Position numbers and translations under genes: made by a program | Source of the DNA: an uncultured Bacteroidales bacterium | GTDB lineage: Bacteria; Bacteroidota; Bacteroidia; Bacteroidales; Paludibacteraceae | DNA length: 40,702 nucleotides | Direction: 5' to 3' | Assembly: GCA_902798015.1 (NCBI GenBank) | Contig: CADBVL010000003.1 | Location: forward strand, 42,857 to 83,558 | In this document: piece by piece, positions 22,895 through 30,752 of the stretch | How positions within the stretch are numbered: position 1 is the first letter of the stretch | Layout of the letters: each line of letters starts with the position of its first letter | Notes under the pieces: generated by a model | Told to the model about the DNA's origin: nothing | What the model saw: the letters and a program-made list of their open reading frames with translations, nothing else | The model's database searches: none

Positions 22895-24376
22895 ATGAAG
22901 ATTTGGCGTCACATAGGATTCGTGTTGTGTTTGGTGGGTCTATTGTGCTCAACATTTGCCGTTGATGTTTTCGCGCGCGGAGTGAATAGAGATGCGGTGG
23001 ATAGTATTCGCTTGAGGATCAATGCCTTGGAGAACGCTCCGGCGAGCAAGGAGAAAGCTCATAATCTACGTAATTATGCTTATACAGCAGGCAAACTGGG
23101 CATGATAGAAGAGGCGCAGGAATACGCACAACAAGCATATGAGATGTATTTACAGTTGGATGAACCGGCGTGGGCATCTTTATGTCTCTACGAGCGATGC
23201 ATTGCATATAATTCCATCGGAGACACACTCCATATGCATGCCCTACTAAATGAGTTGGAGCAGTTAGCAAAGCGCGACTCCTCTGCCATAACGCAGTATA
23301 ACTATTACTCGATTCTTTTTGCATGGGAGGTACTACAGGAGAATGCCGAACGGGCAACAGAGGCCGGAGGGAAGAGTATTCGTTATATGGAGCAGATTCC
23401 GGATCTAAGACCTTATAATATCATGCCGGAATGGAATTACTACAACCAGGCTTTAGTGTATGATTTGCTATATGATCCTTCAGAGAGAGATAGTATAGTG
23501 TATTACCTCGACCGTGCAGAACTCAGTGCCTCAAGGCTTGCCCATCGCATCGATTATCAAGAGGTAATGGTAAGTGTCAACGATTTGCGGGCGTGGTTAT
23601 ATTACTACGATAAAGATTATGCACATGCGGAAACTCAAATGTTCCAAGTTCTTGCGCTAATCGACACGATTGCTCAAGATTCTCCGGGTTCAATCATCAC
23701 AGAGCGTGGCGAAGCATACGCATTCCTGGTGGAGTTGTATACATCACAGGGTAGGTATGCCGAGGCGCTACATTATCAGCAACTACTAACGGAGAACAAC
23801 AACGAGCGCTATAGTCTGGAGCGTCAGCGCATTTTGGATGACGTGCAGACCAAATACGAAGTTGTGCAAAAGGAACTAACAATCGAACGTCAGAGACGCA
23901 TCAATCAAGTGATGATGAACAGTTTCGCGATAAGCGTGCTGGCTATTATCAGTATCTTAACCATTCTCATAGCGGTGTGGAACCGCAAGAGACGCATCGA
24001 AGAGGAGCTGTACGCCAAGGCGTTGGAAGCGGAGAATATGCATAACGAGTTGCTTCAAGCCCGCGAGTACGGCAATACGGAACCGCTGGAGACTCTGAGA
24101 GAGGGTCTACTGTTGCAGTTAAGCGAGTTGCCGCCAAAAGCAAACTACAAAGCCGATGCCATTAGAAAAATACGTGAACTCAACCTCGTGATATTCAAAA
24201 ACACTATCGTAGATGCAGCGGATTTGTCCGTGATGGACAAGCGCTACCTGATGTGTTTTGCCGCCGGCTTGACGGCAGAACAAATTGCAGAAATATTCAA
24301 CATTTCGCCTGCAAGTGTGTATACCGTACGTTATCGCATCAAGCGAAAAAATAGTACTCTCAAGGGGCTTTTCTAA
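22895..24376 (+). CDS. TPR-transmembrane-HTH (LuxR/GerE-like) regulator
   Basis: 493 residues. An N-terminal signal or membrane anchor (MKIWRHIGFVLCLVGLLCST), TPR-like periplasmic repeats (about 30-300), a coiled-coil with YEVVQKELTIERQRR, one membrane segment (about 341-362), a cytoplasmic coiled-coil, and a C-terminal winged/GerE-type HTH (about 445-490) with GLTAEQIAEIFNISPASVYTVRYRIKRK. This layout is common in Bacteroidetes and is taken to couple envelope signals to transcription; targets are unknown. The SPFH module downstream is a natural candidate. Confidence 0.85.
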   Translation: MKIWRHIGFVLCLVGLLCSTFAVDVFARGVNRDAVDSIRLRINALENAPASKEKAHNLRNYAYTAGKLGMIEEAQEYAQQAYEMYLQLDEPAWASLCLYERCIAYNSIGDTLHMHALLNELEQLAKRDSSAITQYNYYSILFAWEVLQENAERATEAGGKSIRYMEQIPDLRPYNIMPEWNYYNQALVYDLLYDPSERDSIVYYLDRAELSASRLAHRIDYQEVMVSVNDLRAWLYYYDKDYAHAETQMFQVLALIDTIAQDSPGSIITERGEAYAFLVELYTSQGRYAEALHYQQLLTENNNERYSLERQRILDDVQTKYEVVQKELTIERQRRINQVMMNSFAISVLAIISILTILIAVWNRKRRIEEELYAKALEAENMHNELLQAREYGNTEPLETLREGLLLQLSELPPKANYKADAIRKIRELNLVIFKNTIVDAADLSVMDKRYLMCFAAGLTAEQIAEIFNISPASVYTVRYRIKRKNSTLKGLF

Positions 24377-24418
24377 AAAAATCTAGATTTGTCTATATGT
24401 CATATGTGTAAATTGTTG

Positions 24419-24426
24419 TACCTTTG
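24419..24426 (+). promoter_or_regulatory. possible -7 box of the small HTH gene
   Basis: TACCTTTG, 21 bases before the ATG at 24448. There is a CATATGT-like motif 20 bases upstream but no TTTG in the right place. Confidence 0.5.
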
Positions 24427-24447
24427 CAGGCGAATTGGAAATGCCGC

Positions 24448-24765
24448 ATGCAAACTCAACAAGTTTACATAGAGACACAGATTGAGCACTTACGAATACT
24501 TATTCAGTCTTCTTCGATTGTTCCTAGTCTGAAATCCGAATTACTGGAGCGCCTTAGTCTGCTTCAATTGGAGCATGTGGAGGCTTTGTGCCGTGCGGCT
24601 ACTAAACCTCTAACAGCGACTAATCTGAGATATATACTGACTTTCCTGATTAATATGGAGGTTCGCGATATTGCGAGCCTTTTCCACGTGGATGCAGGGT
24701 CCGTATATAGCGTTCGTTATCGCTTGCGAAAAATATTTCCGCAGCAGATGGTACTTCCTTTTTGA
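24448..24765 (+). CDS. stand-alone HTH protein, paralogue of the upstream regulator's DNA-binding domain
   Basis: 105 residues from the ATG at 24448; an in-frame TTG at 24424 falls in the -7 box and is not used. The C-terminal half (RYILTFLINMEVRDIASLFHVDAGSVYSVRYRLRK) parallels the HTH of the preceding protein (YLMCFAAGLTAEQIAEIFNISPASVYTVRYRIKRK), with SVY-x-VRYR in both. The N-terminal half is a helical coiled-coil-like segment with no TPR or membrane part. It may be a competitor or partner of the larger regulator. The SPFH gene starts 39 bases downstream, so it could be the regulator of that operon. Confidence 0.8.
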   Translation: MQTQQVYIETQIEHLRILIQSSSIVPSLKSELLERLSLLQLEHVEALCRAATKPLTATNLRYILTFLINMEVRDIASLFHVDAGSVYSVRYRLRKIFPQQMVLPF

Positions 24766-24804
24766 TGTCTCTTAGTCAATCAATCTTAAAAAACCAATAC
24801 CATT

Positions 24805-26061
24805 ATGGGACTATTCAATTTTAACAAGCCCCGTACAGACGGACAGACGTTTGACGGTCAGGGTACCGAACGTACCGGCTTCATTGACAATGTCTTTGTC
24901 AACTTAGAGAAAGGATGTCTGCTTCAGCGCTATCCTTATGACAACTTGAGTACCTGCGCGAAGGTAACCGTGCAGGAGGGCCAACAGATGGTCTTCATGT
25001 CGGAGGGTATGTATTCCGACCTCTTCCTTCCGGGCAGCCACACGCTGACAACGAACAACGTGCCGTTCCTGGAGAAGATCATGAACATCCCCTTCGGCGG
25101 CAATTCGGCATTCAAGACCACCTTGTTCACCGTCAGCACGAAGCGTCAGCGTTTTGCGGGCGAAGATGCCGGCTGGGGCGTAGGTCTGACGGTACGCGAC
25201 TTCACGCTGAGTGATGAGGGTATCACGATCAAAGTTGGCGCATATGGTAGTTATGAGTTCCGCATCGTCAATGCCATTGCCTTCATCCGCGAATACGGCG
25301 GTACGGAACATGAGATATGGCTGGATGATTTCGCCAAAGAGTTCTCTTCGGCTATCTCGCAACGCGTGACACCAGCATTGAGTAAGTTCTTCAGCCAGCG
25401 CAAAGTGAGCATCACGGAGGTCAATAACTACCTCGGCGAAGTAGCAGACTATGCGAAGAATGAGGTGAATGCATACCTCGAGGACTACGGTGTAGAGTTG
25501 ACGAAATTCGATGTAGAGGGTATCAACCCCATCGAGAGCGACCCGAACTACCAGAAAATCTTAGCGGCTCAGACCGATGCCGGTGCGATGGACCTCGAGA
25601 GCCGCGCTTTGGCTCGCAAGCGTCAACGCGAGGGTTACAACTACCAGCAAGAGCGTCAGTTCGATATTATGCAAACGGCTGCCGGCAACGAAGGCAGTGC
25701 AGGCCAGATGATGGGCGCCGGAATGGGTATCGGAATGGGCTTCGGTATGGGTGGCGCCATGGGAGGCATGATGGGTCAGATGGCTCAGGGTGCTATGACG
25801 GCGCAGCCGCAGATGGCTCCTCCTCCCATGCCGCAGGCGATTCAGGTCTATCTCTTTATCAATAACCAGCAGGCCGGTCCGTACGACATGAACGGTCTGC
25901 AGCAGATGGTTTCGCAGGGTATGTTAACGCCGCAGACGATGGTATGGAAGGCCGGCATGGCTGCTTGGGCTGCCGCTTCGACCGTTCCGGAGATAGCGGC
26001 TTTGTTCGGTCCTCCGGCTCCTCCTACGCCTCCGACACCGCCCGCTCCTCCTACAATGTAA
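24805..26061 (+). CDS. SPFH-domain protein with C-terminal GYF_2 domain
   Basis: 418 residues, no signal peptide. An SPFH/virion-core-protein-like region (about 25-270), then a Gly/Met-rich linker (about 295-335, repeats of MG, GMG), a GYF_2-type domain (about 346-400: VYLFINNQQAGPYDMNGLQQ and TMVWKAGMAAWAAAS) and a proline-rich tail (PPAPPTPPTPP). The SPFH part is soluble, like Bacillus YdjI, which works with membrane proteins YdjG and YdjH in membrane stress; GYF domains bind proline-rich peptides. First gene of a four-gene module. Confidence 0.85.
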   Translation: MGLFNFNKPRTDGQTFDGQGTERTGFIDNVFVNLEKGCLLQRYPYDNLSTCAKVTVQEGQQMVFMSEGMYSDLFLPGSHTLTTNNVPFLEKIMNIPFGGNSAFKTTLFTVSTKRQRFAGEDAGWGVGLTVRDFTLSDEGITIKVGAYGSYEFRIVNAIAFIREYGGTEHEIWLDDFAKEFSSAISQRVTPALSKFFSQRKVSITEVNNYLGEVADYAKNEVNAYLEDYGVELTKFDVEGINPIESDPNYQKILAAQTDAGAMDLESRALARKRQREGYNYQQERQFDIMQTAAGNEGSAGQMMGAGMGIGMGFGMGGAMGGMMGQMAQGAMTAQPQMAPPPMPQAIQVYLFINNQQAGPYDMNGLQQMVSQGMLTPQTMVWKAGMAAWAAASTVPEIAALFGPPAPPTPPTPPAPPTM

Positions 26062-26082
26062 TATTCTAAAAACAATACCGGT

Positions 26083-26739
26083 ATGAAAAATCCGTTTTAT
26101 TCTTTTCTGACACCGCTCCTGGCAATAGGAGTGACGTTGCTGGGCTTTTTCCTCTTGAAGCCCGCTGAGCCTACGGCTTTGTATTGGATTAACATGACGT
26201 GGTTGATCGCCCTCGAGGTACTGTTCTTCGTATGGCTTCGCTGGGGTCGTTTGCAGTCACGCTCGGTAGATGAGCAAACAATTTATTTCCGTGTGTTCTT
26301 AGGTGTCGGCACGCTGTATTATATCATCGCGTCTATCGCGTGGATGATCTTCTTCTTCATCTGCGGCACGCAAACGGGCCGCACGCTGCTGTGCATCCAT
26401 TTCGACCTGCCGGAGATCCTGGATACCTGGCCGGAGATGTCTATCCGCATCTACCTGGTGGGCATCCTGGCTATCACCGTGCTGTGGATCGTCATCGCTG
26501 CGGTAATGGGTCGTCACGACGTGGTATATAACACGCAGCAGACGGAGTTGGAGAACGCCACGGAGGATGTACGCGACCTGGTAGCCGAGTTGAAAGACCT
26601 GGCAGCTGAGCACGCTACGCCTGAGACCCAACGCGCATGGAACGCCCTGATTCGCGATGCCGAATCCGTTCCGCCGCGTCAGTTGGCTTCGAAAGCCGAC
26701 TCGTTCCGCAGCCGTGCGAACAAACTGATTAATCAATAA
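26083..26739 (+). CDS. multi-pass membrane protein of the SPFH module
   Basis: 218 residues, unrecognised. Four likely membrane segments (about 7-25, 33-52, 70-95 with IASIAWMIFFFICG, and 122-144), then a cytoplasmic helical tail of about 70 residues rich in Glu, Asp and Arg (ENATEDVRDLVAELKDLAAEH). No enzymatic motif is seen. The start is 22 bases after the SPFH gene, with a similar CAATACC leader before the ATG, so co-transcription is likely. Confidence 0.8.
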   Translation: MKNPFYSFLTPLLAIGVTLLGFFLLKPAEPTALYWINMTWLIALEVLFFVWLRWGRLQSRSVDEQTIYFRVFLGVGTLYYIIASIAWMIFFFICGTQTGRTLLCIHFDLPEILDTWPEMSIRIYLVGILAITVLWIVIAAVMGRHDVVYNTQQTELENATEDVRDLVAELKDLAAEHATPETQRAWNALIRDAESVPPRQLASKADSFRSRANKLINQ

Positions 26740-26762
26740 CAAACAATCAAATACTTACTACT

Positions 26763-28076
26763 ATGTCATTAAAAGACCGTATTAACAAGCGTCAACAAAC
26801 GCACGAGAAAGGTTATGTATCCTTCACCGAGGAGGATCTGAACGAAGCCAAAGTCAATAACCAAGTCAACGAAGAGGCTTATGAATTATTGGACGCAGCC
26901 ATGCGTACGAGTAGCCACCTCACGGAGGAGGACCGCAACGGCGACTCTGTCACCATCGATGATATCTATCCTTGCACCGAAGCGGAATGCGATGAGATGG
27001 ATGACCTGCTCAACAAGGCAGAGAAAGCAGCCAAAGATCCGAACGACAGTTTCTTCAAAGAGCGTCTGGGCGAGTTGCGCGATATCGTAGACTGGTCGCG
27101 TAAGAAACACTGGACCTTCCAATGGTCGCTCATCTTAGGTTGTGTGCTCTCCATCTTCGGTATGATGTACCTGCGCAGCGATGCAAAGGATGATTTGGCA
27201 AAGGTAGAGAACGAGCGCAAGCAGATCGAGAACTGGACCGCACAGGACACCACCATCGCTTACGAGAAGTGCGCGGACGAGTGGCGCGTGCTGCCGTTGA
27301 CCAATGCGAATGCCAATAAAGAGGCCCGTCTGATCAACACCAAGTATCGTATCACGAACGCCGAGAGAGGCAAAGCAGACTATCAGGCACGTCTAGATAC
27401 TTGTACGTCCAAAGATCGTCGTAAATCATACCAGAAGAGCATCGAGAACTACGATAAGTCGCTCAAGAAATACCACGAGCAGTATGAAGAGATCAACAAG
27501 ATGAACTTCAAGGACTATCAGAAATTCGCGTTGAAGGAGCAGGCTCGCGAGCTGAAAGCAGCGAACAAACACGCTATCTGGATGTGGATATTCCTCATTT
27601 ACGTGATCTTGTTGATTCCGGCTTATATCTACTCGAGCCATCAGTTCGGTTATAACATCACGCGTCACCGCACGGAGAACAAGGTGTTGGGCGGCGTGCA
27701 GAAAGTCGGCTTCGCTATCGCAGGCTTCTTCTTGGGTAGCGGCCTGGCAATGTCCTTACTGCCGGATTATGAGGTCGTTTATTCCGACGGATCGACTGAG
27801 ACCAAGAGCGATGCCGGAAATATCGCGATCATCGCCCTCAAGCTCATCCTGATGTTCATCGGTCTGTTGATCTTCTGTATCACCTCCGTCATCATTATGA
27901 CCTACGTAACGATTGCTGCCGCTAAGCGCGACCACGACTGGTCGAAAGTAACCGCAGCTGCTTCCTCCATCACGAAGAAAGCGGTAGACAAAGTGAAAGA
28001 GAGCGGCGTGGTAGACAAAGTAACCGAGGCTGCCAAAGGCGCTGTAGATAAGGTAAAAGATAAAGTTCAGAAGTAA
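26763..28076 (+). CDS. coiled-coil multi-pass membrane protein of the SPFH module
   Basis: 437 residues, unrecognised. A charged N-terminal region (1-115), TM1 at about 117-137, a long coiled-coil loop (about 140-265), TM2 at 271-291, TM3 at 313-333, TM4 at about 352-384, and a Lys/Val-rich amphipathic tail in which VDKV recurs three times (about 405-437). That tail resembles membrane-binding amphipathic helices. The stop overlaps the next ATG (TAATG), so tight coupling with the zinc-ribbon protein is likely. Confidence 0.8.
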   Translation: MSLKDRINKRQQTHEKGYVSFTEEDLNEAKVNNQVNEEAYELLDAAMRTSSHLTEEDRNGDSVTIDDIYPCTEAECDEMDDLLNKAEKAAKDPNDSFFKERLGELRDIVDWSRKKHWTFQWSLILGCVLSIFGMMYLRSDAKDDLAKVENERKQIENWTAQDTTIAYEKCADEWRVLPLTNANANKEARLINTKYRITNAERGKADYQARLDTCTSKDRRKSYQKSIENYDKSLKKYHEQYEEINKMNFKDYQKFALKEQARELKAANKHAIWMWIFLIYVILLIPAYIYSSHQFGYNITRHRTENKVLGGVQKVGFAIAGFFLGSGLAMSLLPDYEVVYSDGSTETKSDAGNIAIIALKLILMFIGLLIFCITSVIIMTYVTIAAAKRDHDWSKVTAAASSITKKAVDKVKESGVVDKVTEAAKGAVDKVKDKVQK

Positions 28077-29992
28077 TGGCACAACTAACCGTCAATCAGT
28101 GTCAGGTCTGTGGAAAGATCTTGGCACCGGGTGTTACCGAGTGCGGTAAATGCCATACCAAGCATAGTATTCAGCCGGCTACAGTGAACCCGTTGCGGTT
28201 CACTGCGGCTGAGGCTGCTGAGTACCGCGCAGAGTTCCAAGAGCAGGTAGCGGCATGTCCGAAAGACTCGAATGCACAGTTCGCTATGGGTCTGACCTAT
28301 CTGGGTCTGAAGAACTATGAGTTAGCGGACGAGTACATGATGAAGGCTGTTCAACTCACGCCGTCGAATCCGGATGTGTACTACTATGCTGCTCTCTCGA
28401 TGTTCCACCACCGCTCGGTAATGAACCTGAGTAAGGCGGAGATGAACCGTATCGAAGAGTGGTTGAACACCGCCGTGCAGATCCAGCCGAAGCGTAAGTT
28501 CCTGATCCTTCAGATGATCTTACGTCAAGGTATGTCGAGCATGGGTATCAACGTCGATACCGACAAACTATCTCCGGCCGAGCTGATGAAACAGGCGCGC
28601 GTCACCGCGCAGGAAGAGGACGAACTGCAAGAGATCGAGCAGCACGTTCTCATCACCGACGAGAAGACGCAGATCCTGTTGGATAAACTGAAAGGCAATG
28701 AGGAACCGTCCGAAGGCGGTTCGCGCCTCTTGGAGCAAGCCATCGGCAGTTATAGCAACTTCTGCGACATGCCGCGTGTGACGGACTATGAGTGCGAGAC
28801 GGATAACATCATCCGTTTAGCGGATGAAGAAGTGCGTCAGGACTTCTTCCGCAACCTCTACTATCCGCCCGAGCCGAATATCGAGCCCAAGCCGGGTTAT
28901 CTCAAACCGCTCTGGCGTTCCATCTGGAAATGTCTCGTAGCAGCGTTCGTATGGGTAATCCTGGTAGCCATCGTGGGTACCTGCGATTGGGTGGACGGTT
29001 TCCCCGCACATGTCGAGACCGTGCAAGAGCGTATGGAGCAGGTCAATACCAAGAAGATGACCAAGAAAGAAGTGGCAGCGGCACGCGAGCGTGCGCAAGC
29101 CGCTTATGAGAAAGAGGCAGCTGCCGACTCCACGCGCACGCGCCTTTGCTATATGTATAAAGACGAGGCTAAGAAAGTACATTTCCGCTCGCGTAATATC
29201 TCCGAGGAAGAGATCCTCGCGCAACCGGACATGGAGTACCTCGGTATGGCAAAAGGCTGGAGAGGCTGGATGGGTATCATTTTGATCCTGCTGCCTATCG
29301 TGGTCTGGATCATCGCTACCATCGCGCGCTTCAGTTCGACCGCTGCGGAGCGTAAGAAGATCTCGGATGCCAACGACGAGCGTATCGACCTCTTCAACCA
29401 AGCCATGGATGCCTATAACACCCGTCCTTCGGTAGAAGAGTTCAAGGCCTTCTGCTCGCTCTTTGCGGGTCCGAACGACACCTCTATCATCGATAAGGGT
29501 GACTTCGTGAAAGAGGCCCTCCGTCAGGCGAAGATCTCCGAGAAAGATATCCAGAACGGTAACGGTAAAGTATTCTTCTCCTGCTACTTCATGGATACCG
29601 ACAGCAACGGTAACGACAGTACCAATCCGGGCGACACCTTACGCGAACTCGTGGTCCGTGTCTGCGTAGCGATGCGCGATAGCATTGTCTACATGCACGG
29701 CGTATGGGATACGGCTTATGACCAGTTCCCGATCCTGGATCAAGAGCGGCTGCTGTATAGCCAGATTGCGAACTTCCGCAACGTGGCTTCGTATAGTACC
29801 CTGGAGGTTATCTCGCATAGCAACAGCGTCTTAGCGAAGATTATCTATGCGTTCGGCGACTACCCCTCGCTCTTCCAGTATCAGAGTCTGGATCCGGACG
29901 ACACCTTGACATACAACGCTACCCGTACCTCTGACTTCGATGAGTTCTACAACTCCCTGGTCAAGATGCACACCGCGTACGTCAAGTCGTAA
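28076..29992 (+). CDS. zinc-ribbon/TPR membrane protein of the SPFH module
   Basis: 638 residues. Zinc ribbon with CQVC and CGKC pairs (Cys9, 12, 23, 26), a TPR-like region (about 45-110, NAQFAMGLTYLGLKNYELADEYMMKAV), an acidic helical middle, TM1 at about 285-303, a charged extracytoplasmic or loop segment (about 305-395), TM2 at 397-419, and a roughly 220-residue C-terminal domain with no known motif. Zinc-ribbon membrane partners also accompany YdjI-type SPFH proteins in Bacillus (YdjG). It is the last gene of the module, before a strong terminator. Confidence 0.8.
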   Translation: MAQLTVNQCQVCGKILAPGVTECGKCHTKHSIQPATVNPLRFTAAEAAEYRAEFQEQVAACPKDSNAQFAMGLTYLGLKNYELADEYMMKAVQLTPSNPDVYYYAALSMFHHRSVMNLSKAEMNRIEEWLNTAVQIQPKRKFLILQMILRQGMSSMGINVDTDKLSPAELMKQARVTAQEEDELQEIEQHVLITDEKTQILLDKLKGNEEPSEGGSRLLEQAIGSYSNFCDMPRVTDYECETDNIIRLADEEVRQDFFRNLYYPPEPNIEPKPGYLKPLWRSIWKCLVAAFVWVILVAIVGTCDWVDGFPAHVETVQERMEQVNTKKMTKKEVAAARERAQAAYEKEAAADSTRTRLCYMYKDEAKKVHFRSRNISEEEILAQPDMEYLGMAKGWRGWMGIILILLPIVVWIIATIARFSSTAAERKKISDANDERIDLFNQAMDAYNTRPSVEEFKAFCSLFAGPNDTSIIDKGDFVKEALRQAKISEKDIQNGNGKVFFSCYFMDTDSNGNDSTNPGDTLRELVVRVCVAMRDSIVYMHGVWDTAYDQFPILDQERLLYSQIANFRNVASYSTLEVISHSNSVLAKIIYAFGDYPSLFQYQSLDPDDTLTYNATRTSDFDEFYNSLVKMHTAYVKS

Positions 29993-30007
29993 GAGGAATA
30001 GCCAACA

Positions 30008-30036
30008 AGAAAAGAGGTCTTCGGGCCTCTTTTTTT
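30008..30036 (+). terminator. intrinsic terminator after the SPFH module
   Basis: AGAGGTC and GGCCTCT (30013-30030) around a UUCG tetraloop closed by C-G, followed by seven T. The flanking A-run and T-run could let it act in both directions. Confidence 0.9.
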
Positions 30037-30070
30037 GTCAAATTGCATTTTTTTGTAAAAAAAACAGCGA

Positions 30071-30108
30071 TTTTTTTGGTCAATTCAAAAAAAAGCAGTA
30101 CTTTTGCA
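30071..30108 (+). repeat. 38-bp promoter-bearing repeat, copy 2
   Basis: Identical to 997-1034, upstream of tRNA-Leu/rpsU. It includes the whole -33 to -7 region. Confidence 0.85.
30075..30106 (+). promoter_or_regulatory. promoter of rplS
   Basis: TTTG (30075-30078), 20-base spacer, TACTTTTG (30099-30106). Confidence 0.82.
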
Positions 30109-30242
30109 GCCCGTTTCGAATGAGAAATAGGACATGTCGTGCCTCTGGCGATTGAATTAGGCGGCAATGCATTAGAGAATTGGCGACCGAATAGTAGTAA
30201 ATGCCCGATGTGTAAGTACTGATCCATAAAAAGATTGAAAGA
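30107..30242 (+). promoter_or_regulatory. long 5' leader of rplS
   Basis: About 135 bases separate the -7 box from the rplS ATG, much longer than other leaders here. It has an 11-codon ORF (30120-30155) and some GC-rich complementary segments, and no SD. Leaders that bind their own protein have been reported for L19 in related groups, so autoregulation is possible but not shown. Confidence 0.45.
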
Positions 30243-30596
30243 ATGGATTTGATCAAAGTAGCCGAGCAAGCATTTGCCGGTGAGAAGAAAGAATTCCCTG
30301 CATTCAAGGCAGGAGACCAGGTAACTATCGGTTACCGTATCAAAGAAGGTAACAAAGAGCGTGTTCAGGAGTTCCGCGGTGATGTAATTTGCATCCACGG
30401 TAGCGGCGACAAGAAGCGCTTCACAGTTCGCAAGATGAGCGGCAACGTAGGTGTAGAGCGTATCTTCCCGATGGACAGCCCCTTCATTGAGAGCATTACA
30501 GTGAACAAGTACGGTAAAGTACGTCGTTCGAAACTGTACTACCTCCGCGAGCGTACGGGTAAGAAAGCCCGCATCCAGGAAAGACGAGTTAAATAA
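30243..30596 (+). CDS. rplS: 50S ribosomal protein bL19
   Basis: 117 residues. Family features: the PAFKAGDQVTIGYRIKEG segment, RVQEFRGDVI, GVERIFPMDSPFIESITVNKYGKVRRSKLYYLRE and a basic tail. It sits at the 30S-50S interface. It is driven by the same 38-bp promoter sequence as rpsU, which suggests shared growth-rate control (inference). It is followed by an 11-bp repeat array leading to uvrB. Confidence 0.97.
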   Translation: MDLIKVAEQAFAGEKKEFPAFKAGDQVTIGYRIKEGNKERVQEFRGDVICIHGSGDKKRFTVRKMSGNVGVERIFPMDSPFIESITVNKYGKVRRSKLYYLRERTGKKARIQERRVK

Positions 30597-30620
30597 GACT
30601 CATCTGAAAAGAAAAGCAAG

Positions 30621-30661
30621 AGGGTGCTCAGGTTGTGTTCAGCAGCCATTGAGCACCCTTT
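30621..30661 (+). terminator. possible hairpin after rplS
   Basis: AGGGTGCTCA (30621-30630) pairs perfectly with TGAGCACCCT (30650-30659) over a 19-base loop. It is followed by only a short T-run, and the 3' arm is part of the 11-bp repeat array, so it is either a terminator or a by-product of the repeat. Confidence 0.5.
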
Positions 30662-30747
30662 CAGCATCCTTTGAGCACCCTTTGGGACCCAGTGGAAGAA
30701 AGGTGGCAGACAGGTGGCAGACAGGTGGTAAATAGGTAGCAGGCAGG
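30649..30747 (+). repeat. composite 11-bp-periodic array before uvrB
   Basis: Nine consecutive 11-base units ending 5 bases before the uvrB ATG. The first three are TTGAGCACCCT, TTCAGCATCCT and TTGAGCACCCT, then TTGGGACCCAG, then TGGAAGAAAGG, TGGCAGACAGG (twice), TGGTAAATAGG and TAGCAGGCAGG. Each unit starts with T. The layout matches the array at 18102-18200. Confidence 0.85.
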
Positions 30748-30752
30748 CAAGC

